Shown here one piece after another: positions 1-12,369 of a stretch of 64,000 nucleotides of DNA; the first letter of the stretch is position 1; each line of letters opens with the position of its first letter. Source of the DNA: Bos javanicus. Lineage: Eukaryota > Chordata > Mammalia > Artiodactyla > Bovidae. A program made the translations under genes and the position numbers. The notes below the pieces were generated by a model. It did not search any database and was not told the DNA's origin. It saw only the letters and a program-made list of their open reading frames with translations. The stretch is taken from positions 98,018,537 through 98,082,536 of the forward strand of contig NC_083868.1 of the NCBI RefSeq assembly GCF_032452875.1, in the 5' to 3' direction.

Positions 1-2469
1 CAAGGTCTGACCATCTGGGGGACAGTTAGTCATTTCAAGGATGCAGGTGGAGAACACACCTGTAGTTAGTCACTTACAGGGGCACTTGTCTATACTTAAA
101 TTATTTGCAGGTGTTAAGCATGTGCTTATGAAAAAGGGAAATAGGTATTTGGGGTCCAGAAGAAAATTTGCCTCTTAATTTAATATTATTTTCTCTCTTC
201 CCTGACTCTTGGTTACTTAGAGAACAAATGCATGGAGTTTTAGCTGAATGTCCTGAATGACTGCAAACAGGAGATAAAAATGCAGCTTCGGCTGTTTTAT
301 GTGATTCATAAAAGCATTCTCTCTGGCTCCAAGGATCCATTTATATTTAGGCTTTATAGAAACAATGCTGTAAAGTTCTCTAGCATTGAGGACACAATTA
401 CTCATTAAAATCTGTGATATGTAGCATTTTAATGAATTTTAGCCACATTTTTAAGGCTATTGTTAGGTAGCTTTTAGCTTTCCCAGTGTTCCTCGTAAAG
501 AACAAAATTATCTGAACTATTTGATGATTACTTGTGAGTATTGGTAAACTTTTTTATGAGCTTTCACAAAAGCATATTAACCACACGCCATGTAACATGG
601 CATGAAAAGCAGAAACAGTGAGAAATTCAACAATCAGGATCCCCATGCCCCGTTGACATCAAATTTGGCAGATTTTGAAAATTCTGTGATCATTTTTCTC
701 CTTCTGTGACACTACTCTTGTTCATTCTTCAAAAACATTTGCCTTAGTATGGGGAATTATAGATAATTTGATGCAACAGGTTTAAGTTACCATTTTCATA
801 GTGAAAAGAATAGCTTAGCATGATCCCGATTTTCCTTGGTTTCCTCCCATTCTTGCAAGAAGCAGAGGTATTCACGTTTCTTTGTCTAACAGTTTTATAA
901 TGTCTTAAGAGATTAACAGTGAGCATGAATGAGGGCCTACGGATTAGACAACAAAAAGCCTGGGACGTCCACTACCTTACTTGCAAATTTTACATTTTCC
1001 AGCATTGCTGAGCGAGCATAGAAACTAAGGAAAGATAATAAGTACCAGAGTCTCAAAAGTGTTTAGTGATTCAAAAAATTCAGATGACATGTCAGAACTG
1101 ACAGACTCATGGAACCGTCTGTGGCAGGGCCCACTTTTTTGTCTTATGTTAAGCTCTCATACTGAGTGAATGCAGATGTTATCACGGTACCCCAGACAGA
1201 CAGTCAGTGAAATGTGACAAGCTGTCAGCAAAGTTACACTACGTTGACTTTGTTAAAATATCCACAAGCTTTATAGTTTCTCTTTATATAAAAAACCCTT
1301 ACCTCATTTAGTCAAGAGAGTGGAAGCGGCCGGCAAGATCACTTGTGCTTCTGGCATCTTTGGACTACCCTGGGCTTTTCCTCCCGGGAAATTTCACTTA
1401 GCAAATTAAGTAGTAATCAACCCCAAATATCTAATCCCAAAGTGTCTCCGAGTCATTTTTTTCTCCTTCGACTAGTTCTTTAATTTTTTGTTCAGCTTGC
1501 ATTGCACCTCATCACTTTGGCAAAGGATGTTTCATGATCGGAAAGAGTGAATTTTCTTCATTTGGATTAGGAGCCAAGATGAGAGGTGAAAAATCTGAAG
1601 GACCGCTTTAACCAAAAACCCTTTCTTAACGGAGGTTTAGGTGAGGAAAATGAAAATGTGAGCTTAATCAAAAACTAAGATCTTTGCTCCCATTCTTTTA
1701 ATTTTTAAACCCTGAAAGTTAACACTGGCAAGAGAAAAATCTCCATTGAAAACAAACATTCAAGCCGTTCATGAAAATCAATTATGTTTTCCATTATGGT
1801 TTAGACATTTAGATTTTTCTTGTAAGTTTTGAAAATAAAAGAAATATAGTAGAGAGGAATTCTAGAGCATTTTCAATGTTGTAACATGTTTATATCTAAA
1901 GATAAGTCTTGCTTATTAAGTGATCATTTTGACATCAATTTCAGATTCAACTCAAGAATTTAGAAGTCAGAACAAGCAAAACAATAGTTAATTGAGCAAA
2001 ATTTAAAAAAGAACAGACATTTGGAAACTAGTCTTAACTATATTGCTCTTAATGATATGAATGATATCTTTTATACTAAGGAAGACATCAATTTTGACAC
2101 ACTGGAGTTTAACACAGTGGAGTTTATTTGCAGCCTCTGGGTGCAATAATTGTTTGCCTTTTACCCCATGTGGAAGGGCTCCTGTTGCATATAATTTATT
2201 TGGCTTCAAATTGTAAATTATTTGGTAGAAGATTACTTTGCAATCCTAGTTCCCACAAATTAACCTCTGTTTATACATTCATTTTTAGAAATTAAAGGTG
2301 AAAGGAAAACATGAGCCACGCTTGTTTTGTTCGATTTATATTGTCACCAGAGGACATTAACATACAATGAGAAACCCGTCTGTGATTTTAAAAAATGAAA
2401 AGTCAAGACATTTTGAAGATAGCATCTAGCTCAGTGTTTTTATAAAACTCAGAACTAAATAATCAAACG
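1..2469. other. AT-rich non-repetitive DNA, no gene seen
   Basis: I recognise no interspersed repeat, RNA gene or convincing exon here. The open frames on both strands are short and unlike any protein I know. Base composition is AT-rich with occasional CpGs (for example near 1325-1390), but there is no CpG island. The absence of ruminant SINEs over almost 2.5 kb is mildly unusual compared with the 18-32 kb part of the window. Confidence 0.6.
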
Positions 2470-2960
2470 AAATTATGCATATGGAGGAAATGATTTAGAA
2501 TATGTTGCGCTGCTAATCGCACTCATGCTGAAGTTTTAAATTTCATCTGTCTGCTCAGATCTATTGTGAGCCATTAAGTGGCTTCCTTTTTTCCCGACAA
2601 ATTGAATGCTGCAACTGCAAGGAGCTCTTTTGTTCTTTTAATTCAGTCAGCATGGAAATGATTTTCTCATTTCAGGCCCTTTTCTGTCCTCTCTTCATTG
2701 TGTCAATAAAATAGAGTTGTGCCGAGCTGCTCTAATCAGCTTAGAGTGCTAATTCATTGCTCCGGGATGCTATCTGTGTTTGGCTACAGGTGGGCACTCT
2801 AAGGGGTCAGTCTCCAGGGGAGTGTAATTGTGTGTCTCCTGGGGCTTGTTTGCAGAATGACCTAAAGCTGAAGCCCCAGCTCGGGAAGGGTAGAGAAAAC
2901 TGAACAAACATATGCCCACGCAAACATATACAGCTGTATTTTCATGGCGACCATTCACTT
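2470..2960. other. candidate conserved noncoding element
   Basis: This stretch has no repeat similarity and a less AT-biased, complex composition. It holds several homeodomain-type cores (CTAATC at about 2733, GCTAATTCATTG at about 2747), a TGACCT nuclear-receptor half-site near 2858 and a purine/pyrimidine-balanced block at 2700-2900. It lacks a long open frame; the best reverse-strand frame is 62 codons and unrecognised. Assignment as a developmental enhancer-like element is inferred from texture only. Confidence 0.35.
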
Positions 2961-5900
2961 GGCCTGATGTTCTGAGACTCTAGCAACATTCCTGGCATTC
3001 TACCTCTTCTCAGTCTTCTAGGATTTAGTCATAAAACATGAATTCTTTTAAATTTTGCACACATTTCCTAAGGGTACAGCTATATAGTATTTCCAAGATA
3101 AAGTTAAAGGCCAGGCTAGGATTTAACATGGGGATAATACAGCCACACTAAACTAAAAAGGAGAAACAGAAACTGCCAATTTTTGGAAAATATATTCTTT
3201 TGTGTCTTGTGAAAGTAGCTTAATACATAAATATGGAAATATTATGAATTAGTAAATTAAGCTTTATAGGCAGTGAGGAATTTCTGGCAACTTTAGAGGA
3301 GAAATAATGATCAGTTGTTTGGAATAAGGGGGGAAATTGCTAGGCATGAGGTTTTGGAGAGTTAATACATCCTTGGGCAGTCTAGGGAGATGACAAATCT
3401 TTCTGGGATTACTGGCAGTGTGAGTGTCAAAAACACGTTGTGAATATGATCTTATTTACTAGGCTTGATATTTTTGATATTTAGATTTTAAATGCTATAA
3501 CATCTTTTATTTTTTTTCCTAACATTATTCATTAAAAAAAAAAAAACTCTCAGTACATTGGGATTCATTCCACTCTCAATGGAAAATCTTCAGGATTTCA
3601 TTACTCAGGTCATTATATAATAACATTAAGTAGGTTTACACAGTAGAAAGGAAAGAAGCGATAAAAGATTTCGGCTATGTGAAATCTACCAGTTAGCTGT
3701 AGAAGAATGGAGCAAATATTCTCTCATTTGCTTAAGACACTTAAAACTTGTCCAGTATATTAGAAAAAATGTATGCTGGTTATTATTAGAAGAATAGGGT
3801 GAAATGCTGTATCATTTGAATATTTTGAGAAAAAATTTTATAGTCTTATTATAATAAATTCCAACTGGCTTTACCAATATGTCCATTTATAGAATTTATA
3901 TTGATAATATGAAGTTCTGTGTCAGGATAGTAATTGTTTTGTAGAAATACAAGTTCTTAAGATTCATAGGTAAGATGGAAATAAGGTTCTCCTTCACATG
4001 TTTAGAAGATGTTATTTGATTTTAATTTTTTAATTCTTCCTTCCCTTTCCAGCTAATATTTCAGCTATATAACATATCTGGTTTGAATTATCTTGTAATA
4101 CTGCTGCTTGCTGAAGAAGATTCTGAATTTTACCTATTTTCATTTATTTATTTAGAATTAATTTGGAGTAGCATCAGGAGATGGAAAAAATGAAAATATG
4201 GCAATGTGTAAAACTGATTCCTTCTTTTTTTTTCCCCATTTATAAATGTTATTAATAGGGCTCCAAGATAGAATTCAGATTCCTTAGTCTTCACTAGCAT
4301 AAATTTTCTATTTAATTTATTGTTAATTATTAATGATTATTCTGATTTAGCAATTGTATTTTCAGGCAAAGATAGTTTAATATTATTTTTTCTGAAATTC
4401 ACGAGGTAGTTTATTAATTTTGTCTTTTAAAAGTGGTTTTGTTCTTACTTTCTACTTTATTTTCGTAGAATTTGCTTTCTTTTCAGATAACTGAATTTGA
4501 GGTCATTTTACCAATGGCTATCTCTTATAAATAGCCAAATCCTTTGTACATGCTATAGGCTTTTATAGTATGAATCATTCAATGAGGAAGAAAATGAGCA
4601 ATGCTTCAACAACAAATTTTGGTAATTTTTATTTTTATAAGAATAAATTTTGACTTCTTGGAAAAATTTAAAATTAATAGTGTAACTTCCCTTTTGCCAG
4701 GAGAGTCTAAATCATGTTAGCACAGTTTTGGTTTAGATAGCAATGCTTTAACCCTCATTCAGTTCAATGGCCCACCAAAGAAAGCAGGAAGCAGTAAGAC
4801 ATATGCTTAAAAGGGACTTTTTTTTTTTTTCCTTTAAAGGAATTGCATTCTCTTCTCAAGTAACCTATTTCACTAATTCTCTTCTACATTGAGTAGATTT
4901 GTCATAAGATAAAAGTTGGTGAAATGATTTGTGCTGATGCCCTATGGCAGAATGTACTGTAGGGTTCAAATTCCTATTGGATAAAATGAAATTGACTTGT
5001 CTTTGCTATTTATATTGATGATCAGTTCCAAGGTTTATAATGATGTTGATATTTTCATTCCTTGAATGAGTAGGACTTGAATTAGACATTGAAAGTTTGA
5101 GTTGAGTAGTAACATTGTTAGATTACTTTTTCTTCTGCCATCATTTTTAAAGGTCATAGGATGCTTTGGGGGAAAAAAAACACAAGTAATATATTTATGT
5201 GTGTTCTTTGAATTGTTAAGTAGAAAACTCTGCAGTTAAACTATCACCATCAGAGTCAAGGAGATCATTTCATATTAAAGTTAGGTGACAACCTAGATAG
5301 TCACTTTAATATGTGACTCCTACTTGGTTGTAGACATCTAGCTTACATGTATCATTTCTGGTATAAAAAATTCTTTTTACTTAATTTTTTTAAAAAAGTA
5401 ACCAGCTTCAAGGAGTTATTAACCTTTTGTGATATATCTATTTAAGTCCTGTCTGGTAATTTTCTAGTATTAATAGAACTTGACTATTTGCCACCTTACA
5501 GGACAATCTACTTATTTTAAATGTAAGTAATTATGACTATATAAAAAGAAATATCAAATAAATGTAACATCAGATTTGAATGATTCTTCTCTTCCCATTT
5601 TAGTTTTAAAGATAAAATGAATACAACACTTTTGCTTACTTCTACAGTTGGAAAAGTATGCTCTTTGGAAAATCTTGGCCTCCAAAAAATAGTTTCTAGA
5701 ATAAATGGTTGACGTTTCTAAATAAGAGATCATCAGTGCAGTTTTCTGTGATTCAGAGATGAATGGGATCTGTCCATTATCAATTCCTCAATCAGGGAAA
5801 AAAGGAAATTAAGTTCCTAATTAGGTGAATTTGGACTAAAGAGGTGGGGCATTGAAGGGATGAGGAAAATTGTGAGGTAGTTGATGCCATTTCAGACTAA

Positions 5901-6980
5901 TGATAGGAGAGGAAATGAAGAAGGGGGTGGGCTGGAGTTGAGCCTGAAAGGTCAGTGACCTTATTAGGACAAGAGTAGTAGAAGATCTTCAAAAGCTTTT
6001 ACCTGTGATAGTTGACAAGGTGTCGGGTTCTGGAAATGGACAAAGATGCAAATAATTGAAAAAGAGGTCAATAAAAACAAGATTGTGTATTTTTATAAGG
6101 AAAATATTTGAATCTTGAAAACAGAAAATGACATTAGCATTGCAACTATAATTTCTTGCTAATTTTTCTATGTGCTATAGGTTATTCCTTTCACATAGTA
6201 ACTGGATTTACTTTAGTGTAGGATTGATAATGCTTCTTTTAAGGATTAGTTTTCACTGTTAATATAATGAACATTTATTCTGTATTTGTATCTTCTAGAA
6301 AGACAGTTTTATAAATATACTATGGCCCAGATTTGTCACTTTAAACACAAAATGATAGCTATTTACTGAAATATCTATCATACATATGTGAATACATTTT
6401 TATGTGGATGAAAATTTAGTTTTTTCTTAATAATCTAAATTATCTAGGTATTTACCATTGACGAAAATATGCAAAAATTTGGTCTTTAGTCACAGTGCTT
6501 CAAAAGTTCTCAAATGAACGTATTTTCAAGATAAAGTGGAAACATCTATCTTAAGAAACCAAAGGCCATTTATAATCATTTAGTTAGCTATAATTTTTCA
6601 CTAGTGTATTTCTAAGTTTCTACTAATGTTGTAGAAGGATTAATGAGCAAAGAATTCAGGTGTTTGGGAATGTCAATCAGATTAGTTAGATGAGAACATT
6701 AAGTTATGAGTTTGAGAACATTAAGTTATGAGCAATTTTGACTAAGTTATATATGTTGACAACTAGTACTGTAATCTTAAGAAACAGGCTTTTTAACATT
6801 TGACTTTCTTTATCGAGTAGCTTGGGTGCTTCCAGTATGGCTTTGACCTGTGTATTTTTATCCAGGGAACAAGTGATTGCTCTTTTATTATTATAAACAC
6901 CCAATAAATGAAATAGTTCAGATTCTTTCCATTTTAACCCTATGTCTGTTGTAAACACACACTCACAGGCCTCTTACTAC
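2961..6980. other. AT-rich non-repetitive DNA, no gene seen
   Basis: Four kilobases of AT-rich sequence with short A or T homopolymers (3534-3545, 4819-4830) and no interspersed repeat that I can name with confidence. The only structure noted is a 22-bp direct duplication at 6691-6732. No splice-bounded open frame or RNA gene was recognised. Confidence 0.55.
6691..6732 (+). repeat. 22-bp direct duplication
   Basis: The 20-mer TGAGAACATTAAGTTATGAG occurs at 6691-6710 and again at 6713-6732, giving a tandem duplication with a period of 22 bp. The copies are identical, so it looks recent or is under slippage. Confidence 0.85.
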
Positions 6981-6981
6981 A

Positions 6982-7380
6982 TTATTGTCCAATAGAAATA
7001 TAACACGAGCCTCATATGTGATTTAAATGTTTCTGTAGTTGCATTTATAAAAAGTAAAAGAGAACCAGGTTTAATTCAGTTTAATAATATGGTTTTTGTC
7101 GTTGTTCAGTTGGTTAGTTGTGTTTGACTCTTGGCGACCTCATGGACTGTAGCACACCAGGCTCCTCTGTCCTCCACTGTCTCCAGGAGTTTGCTCAAAT
7201 TCAACCAATATATCTAAAATATTATTCAAAACATAAAACAACATAAGAATGATTACTGAAACATTTTACCTTTTTTGGCACTGAAGTCTTTGAAATCTGG
7301 TGTCTATTTTACAGCATACCTTCATTCAGACTAGTCACATTTCAAGTGTTTAGTAGCAGCCACTGTATCAACACGGTCTT
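6982..7380. mobile_element. ancient hAT-like DNA transposon fragment, split by BovB
   Basis: The left part begins near TTGTCCAATAGAAATATAAC and continues to about 7097; the right part runs from about 7206 to 7380 and ends in a degenerate inverted form. This matches my memory of a mammalian-wide non-autonomous hAT (MER-type) element whose ends read CTGTCCAATAG and its complement. It codes for nothing. A BovB 3' end lies between the halves. The exact subfamily name is not certain. Confidence 0.5.
7098..7205 (-). mobile_element. BovB (RTE) LINE 3'-end fragment
   Basis: Read on the minus strand this is the 3' terminus of an older BovB LINE. The plus strand starts GTTGTTCAGTTGGTTAG and carries the familiar complement of the GTCGCAAAGAGTCGGACACG tail in diverged form, then the CCACTGTCTCCAGGAG block. 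About 105 bp remain. It is a noncoding 5'-truncated copy inserted in an older hAT-like element. Confidence 0.75.
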
Positions 7381-7439
7381 AGAAAATCTCCAGGGCTCCG
7401 TCTTTCACAGTGAGATTCAGGTCAATGTCAGTTACCACA

Positions 7440-7580
7440 GTGTGAGCTCTCGAAGGCCATTTGGCCCATCGCACTCATAAATGAGGACACTGAGGGTCAG
7501 GAAGGGTCAGCAACTTGCCCAGGGTTACCTAACTACTTTGCAGAGTAGGGTTTAGACCAGATTCCCAGTCTCCTCTTGAA
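7440..7580 (-). mobile_element. MIR-family SINE fragment
   Basis: Contains the antisense MIR core: AAATGAGGACACTGAGG, then CAACTTGCCCAGGGTTACC and a diverged CAGATTCCCAGTCTCC end. This mammalian-wide tRNA-derived SINE is long inactive. Sequence match is to the central and promoter-proximal part. Confidence 0.75.
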
Positions 7581-7734
7581 TCTTAGTTTATTTTGAGTTC
7601 TATTAAGATATGTTGCTTTTGTGGTTTATAGAAAGGTACCAAGGCATGGTGAGCATTAGAACAATGAAACAAAACAAAATAATACAAAATCAGTCAACCA
7701 ACCACGCTGGCAATTGTTAAGAAGATAGTCTTGA

Positions 7735-7860
7735 GACTTCTCTGGGAGTCTGATGGTTAAGACTGCTAACTTCTGTTGCAGGGGCACAGGTTCAACCCCT
7801 GGTTGGGGAACAAACTAAGATCTTGCATGCTGTGTGGCATGACCAAAAGAAAAAAAAAAA
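7735..7860 (+). mobile_element. CHR-type SINE
   Basis: Cetartiodactyl tRNA-Glu-derived SINE: head ACTTCTCTGGGAGTCTGATGG, B-box-like CAGGTTCAACCCCTGG, body AACTAAGATCTTGCATGC and a 12-A tail at 7849-7860. Flanks share an imperfect target-site duplication, TAGTCTTGA at 7726-7734 and TAGCCTTGA at 7866-7874. Confidence 0.85.
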
Positions 7861-8126
7861 GGAGGTAGCCTTGAAACTTTGAATGTTCAAAGAGTACTAC
7901 TCAGGTAGTACCACTCAGGTAAAGAATTATTGGATAAGATTTCTTGCATGAACTGTGTATCACTTTATTAGAACCTATCATATTTTTAAAATAAATATTC
8001 ACATTATAGGTAAATATATTAATTTTAGTCATGATAGATCATTTATTTTGATATTTCTCTCAGTCCTAAAAAAGGTAGTAATGGCAGGTCTGACTTTTCA
8101 TTTTACACTGAGTTATGAGCATTTTT

Positions 8127-8411
8127 CGGAGAAGGCAATGGCACCCCACTCCAGTACTCTTGCCTGGAAAATCCCATGGATGGAGGAGCCTGGTAGGCTG
8201 CAGTCCATGGGGTCACTAAGAGTCAGACACGACTGAGCGACTTCACTTTCACTTTTCACTTTCATGCATTGGAGAAGGAAATGGCAACCCACTCCAGTGT
8301 TCTTGCCTGGAGAATCCCAGGGACAGGGGAGACTGGTGGGCTGCCGTCTATGGGGTTGCCCAGAGTCGGACACGACTGAAGCGACTTAGCAGCAGCAGCA
8401 GCAGCAGCAGC
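8127..8411 (+). mobile_element. BOV-A2 SINE with AGC-repeat tail
   Basis: Dimeric ruminant BOV-A2 with two BOV-A monomers starting GGAGAAGG at about 8128 and 8271, joined by the CACTTTTCACTTTCATGC linker. Both monomers carry the GACACGACTGA motif. The 3' end is an AGC trinucleotide run (about 8388-8411). A 12-bp exact target-site duplication ATGAGCATTTTT lies at 8115-8126 and 8412-8423. The open frames on both strands across it are artefacts of the SINE. Confidence 0.95.
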
Positions 8412-8423
8412 ATGAGCATTTTT

Positions 8424-10639
8424 GTTTTGTTAAGAAAATGACTGTGGCCTGTCTTCTAATTTGTTGGCCCATGGACACAAAAGAGGGAACTCGATTGTTC
8501 ACATTTCTGCATTTTTCTCTCCTTAGACAATATCTGAAATTAAGCCCCACCTGACAGGGTCAATAAAATACTACTGATTACAATTTATCTAGAAAGCATA
8601 AATGGAAAAGATATAGGTCTTCCTTTACAGAATTGGCAGCTGACACTTATTGAACCTGAGCTAACATTTCCAAATGAAATGAGGTGGGGTGGTTTGACTC
8701 ATATGATAACAATGTTGTCATCCTGGGGACCAGTCTGGGTATGAATCAGCACAGTGTGAAAATTAAACATGCAGACACCACGCGGATGTCAGGGAACCTC
8801 TCCCTCAGTTACAGGCGTGCATACCTGTGTCTGTAGGAGGGCTCCCGGCTAAAGCGTGAAGTGGCCAGAGGTTCCCAAAGAAAGAGAAGGGCTGCTGTCA
8901 CCGACTAGATGGGGTTTGTAATAGTATCGTCCTGTTTTCACTCTCCACGGTAGAAAATTTCTACGAGGCTAACAAGGCAGAGGATAATGAGAAACATGCC
9001 AAACTTTTTTTTTTCTTTTTTTTAAAAGAGCAAGAGTGAGGAGCCTAACCTACGAACAGGAAACAAATGTGATCAATTACTCCAAGTGTGGAGCTCACAG
9101 ATACCTTATCTTAGAGCTCCTTAAAATAAAAGCCTGATTGTTACCAAATGCGTCTAAGAAGTGAGGGAGAAAAACACATTCATGGAGGAGAACTGGGAAG
9201 GGGGAAGAGGCGGGGGAGTAGGGGTGGAACATGACTTTATCTTGATGTAAAAAAATGCAATTCTACTGTGTCTCAGTCTCCTGAAGTCTTTAGAGAAGTG
9301 GTTAACAACCAATCATAACCTTAACTGAGCAAGCAGTAAAACGATTCAATGTTTGAAAAATAAAAATACTCTGAATATGACACAGAGGGGAGGAGAGGGG
9401 AGGGAGACTTAAACAGCAGTGTATAGTGAGTAATGACTCCATCCGTTTTAAATGTTTGTTCTGGTCTACATTATTATTGGACTAAGATCTTTTAAAGAAG
9501 AAATGTTATTTTTGAAATGATTGCAAAGAAAAGATCTTAGCCATAAATATAGAGAAGCTATTAAATTTGAATTGAAATATTAATTTTTAACTTACAGATA
9601 TCTGCAAGGGAGTCTCACTTATAGAGTGTTTACTTATTCTGTGAAATAAGGAATAGCGGTGACATTCATAGTTGATAACATTCATCGTAAAAGGACAGCT
9701 TTGTTCTCTTAGTCCCCAAAGAAGAACAAGACAGAATCTAATGAAAAGATGTGAATATATTCTACTCATCCTCAGAGATGAAAGGCAAGATCACGGTTCA
9801 GGCTAGGAGTAAGAACCTTGGGGCTGGCGGATCTTGGCTACATATTCCTCGAATTTCCCATAAGTGCAATAGAATTAACACTATCCCTTTCTTGGAGATC
9901 TTGGGTCAGTAGGTGTTACAGGATTATGTTATGAGGTGTGACTATAAAGTAGTGAGACTGTTTTTCACACTCCACACCCAGAAACAGCCTCTCTTTACTT
10001 CAGTGGATCAAACATCATAATTTTTCTAGGAGCATTCACCTCATCGGGTCCTTATGCAGACAAGTCTGCACAGAGGCCTGCATTATTCCCATCTTTCTTC
10101 CTTCTCACATCACCTATCATGGCTTTCTTGGGGAATTTTGGCAAAACATGTGAAAAAGAATTATTTCTGGTGGTAGAAATGATTTTTGTGTGTGTGTGAG
10201 GCTTAGTGTCTCTCAGGAAAGATGCCCTGTAGATAAGCAAAGAGAAATAATTATCCATTTTTAGAGGACTTCATAGAATGGTCTTGCCATCTCGTCCTTC
10301 CCATATTTTTTCAATTAAGTGCTAGCCTGTTGGAATCAAATGTCTTCAGGAGATGGCAAACTGCTTCAGTAGGCTGTTCTGCACATATTCTGTAGCATGC
10401 TTAGCAATTGGGCCTGTCAGTCAGTCAACACGTATTTATTGGGCGTTTATGTGGCGAACCAGACAAATCCATTCCCTGAGCTCTTGTGTTTTCAGGGGCC
10501 TGTCATACACAGAATTTCTAACTGAAAATTTCTTTTTCCACTGTAGACTCATCAATATGTGAAGGAGAGTGGGGCTGTAAGAGAAATAGAATCCTTTTAT
10601 TATGGGCCACGTCATCCCATTTAAGGGTAGATAACTTAC
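8424..10639. other. non-repetitive DNA, no gene seen
   Basis: Mostly unique sequence. A pyrimidine-rich block sits at 9005-9024, a purine-rich G/A block at 9190-9230 and another at 9384-9408. A short MIR/L2-like tail (CAACACGTATTTATTGGGCG at 10427-10446) is the only mobile-element trace. Open frames here are unrecognised and short. No exon signal convinced me. Confidence 0.5.
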
Positions 10640-11152
10640 CTTTTGTATATTTTTAATTTAAATAATATCCCCTTCCCTACTTGTTCTTTTATTTGTAGTT
10701 AATTTGAATTATGAAAGGCATACACATCCATAGTAGAATTCAAGCAGTGCTTAAGCACGTCATGTTTCTCTTCAGTTTCAACAATTTCTTATATATCATT
10801 CCAAAGAGTTTACATGAAAACCTATGTGTATACACATAAACACACGCATTGTAGAAATCTTTTGTGCAAAGTGTACCTATATTGTCTGCTTTATTTTTGT
10901 GGTAATATTTTGTGGATCTTTCCCTATGTCTATGTATCTATCTATCCACCTGTTTATGTTTACATGGGTATATAAATAGCTACTTAATCCTTTAAAATAT
11001 TTATTTAATTAACTAAACACAACCATCTCCTATCATCTCATCTTCTTCCCAGAGGCACAACCAATGTTTCTTTTGAGGATCTTGCTGGAAGTATAATATG
11101 CATATAGAGGCAAATGGTTCTTCTTTGTTTTTATCTTTTACACAAGGATTAT

Positions 11153-11368
11153 ACTTCCCAGGTGGTGCTAGTGGTGAATAACCCACTTGCCAATGCAGGA
11201 GACATAAGACCTGGGTTCAATCCCTGTGTTGGGAAGATTCTCTGGAGCAGGGAATGGCAACCCACTCCAGTATTCTTGCCTGGAGAATCCCACGGACAGA
11301 GGAGCCTGGTGGGCTACAGTCCATGGGCTTGCAAAGAGTTGGACACAACTGAAGTGACTTAGCACAAG
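11153..11368 (+). mobile_element. Bov-tA SINE
   Basis: Ruminant composite SINE: tRNA-derived head (ACTTCCCAGGTGGTGCTAG, B box GGGTTCAATCCC at about 11214) fused to a BOV-A body (CCACTCCAGTATTCTTGCCTG; tail GGACACAACTGA). Slightly diverged from the young consensus. It sits inside an ancient L1. Confidence 0.93.
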
Positions 11369-11486
11369 TACACTAAATACACCATTCTGCAGCTTCCTTT
11401 TTTTTCACTCTATTGTTTTTCTTGTGGATTATCCTATATCAATATATAAAGAATCTGTTCATTCTTTATTTGTTGTATAGTATTCT

Positions 11487-11621
11487 TTTTAAAAAGTTCT
11501 TTTTGGTTTTTTTGCTTGGTTATACAGCCTGTGGGATCTTAGTCTCCCAACCAGTGATTGAACCAATGACCCTTTCAATGAAAGGGCGGCATCCTGGCCA
11601 CTGGACCACCAGGGAAGTCCC
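11487..11621 (-). mobile_element. CHR-type SINE with 16-bp TSD
   Basis: Antisense CHR SINE: T-rich left end, TGGGATCTTAGTCTCCCAACC, then GGACCACCAGGGAAGTCC as complement of the tRNA-like head. The exact target-site duplication TGTTGTATAGTATTCT occurs at 11471-11486 and 11622-11637, which fixes the element's edges and shows insertion into the surrounding L1. Confidence 0.95.
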
Positions 11622-12089
11622 TGTTGTATAGTATTCTATTGAATGTGTACACTGTAATTTAGTAGTAGTATTATTTGCTATTTCAAACAATGTTAAATGA
11701 ATAACTTTGTACATGGAGCATTTGGGAGCTGTGGAAGAATATCTACAGAAATAAATTCCTAGAAGTGAACTAGATGAGTCAAAGGGTATATGCATTTATA
11801 ATTTTTTCAGGTTTTGCCAATTTTCCATAGCTATACTAACCAACCTTCCCAACAACAGTGTATGAAAGTCCCCATTTGCCCACACTTACGCATCAACCTA
11901 GTATATAAATAAATCATTTTAATTTTTTCAATCATAAGTAAAAGTTGACATTTAACTGTACTTTTAATGTACATTTCTCTTTTTCTGAAAGTGAGGTTAA
12001 ACATTTTTTTCCAGGTAGTTAAGGGCCATTTGTATAATTATATTCCTTGAACTATCATTTAAGTGAACTTTTTTTCTGTGCTTGTTAAG

Positions 12090-12290
12090 ATGAAATGACT
12101 TTTCCATGACCATGAAACTAGTTAGTGACAGAGATAGGAGTAGGAATCAGATCCTCTGGTTATTCATTTGATAATGTAATTAATTTCCCACTATTGTACC
12201 CAGGATAATATTTCTTATTTAATTCTAACCTTGGGTTATTGTGACAATCATATGGAATAAGTTAGAATGTGAAAGTATTTGCAAAATGAA
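12090..12290. mobile_element. MIR-like fragments (low similarity)
   Basis: 12090-12165 resembles antisense MIR (ACCATGAAACTAGTTAGTGA, then GGAATCAGATCCTCTGG), and 12205-12290 resembles the sense 3' half (TTGGGTTATTGTGACAATCA). Both are heavily diverged and may be parts of two old copies. Confidence 0.4.
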
Positions 12291-12369
12291 ATAGAGCTCT
12301 CCAAAATGCAAGATAATGGTTCATTTAATTTTACAAAGAAATTACAGCATTTATCACTCCTGAAAATAT

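Larger units (their letters stand above)
10640..12065 (-). mobile_element. ancient L1 (HAL1/L1M-like) fragment, interrupted twice
   Basis: Antisense ancient L1 3' half. The clearest part is 11640-12065, which carries diverged forms of the L1 blocks for the ORF2 C-terminus: AATTCCTAGAAGTGAAC, AGTCAAAGGGTATATGCATT, CCAACAACAGTGTATGAAAG and TGTACATTTCTC. The left part (10640-11150) matches less clearly. No reading frame survives. A Bov-tA (11153-11368) and a CHR SINE (11487-11621) were later inserted into it. Confidence 0.6.

Noticed and set aside
8113..8373. Open frames across SINEs (also at 19203-19418, 26116-26451, 30552-30945, 44031-44455, 52244-52811, 60592-60852)
   Set aside because: They translate BOV-A2 or Bov-tA sequence; these frames recur across ruminant genomes and are not genes.
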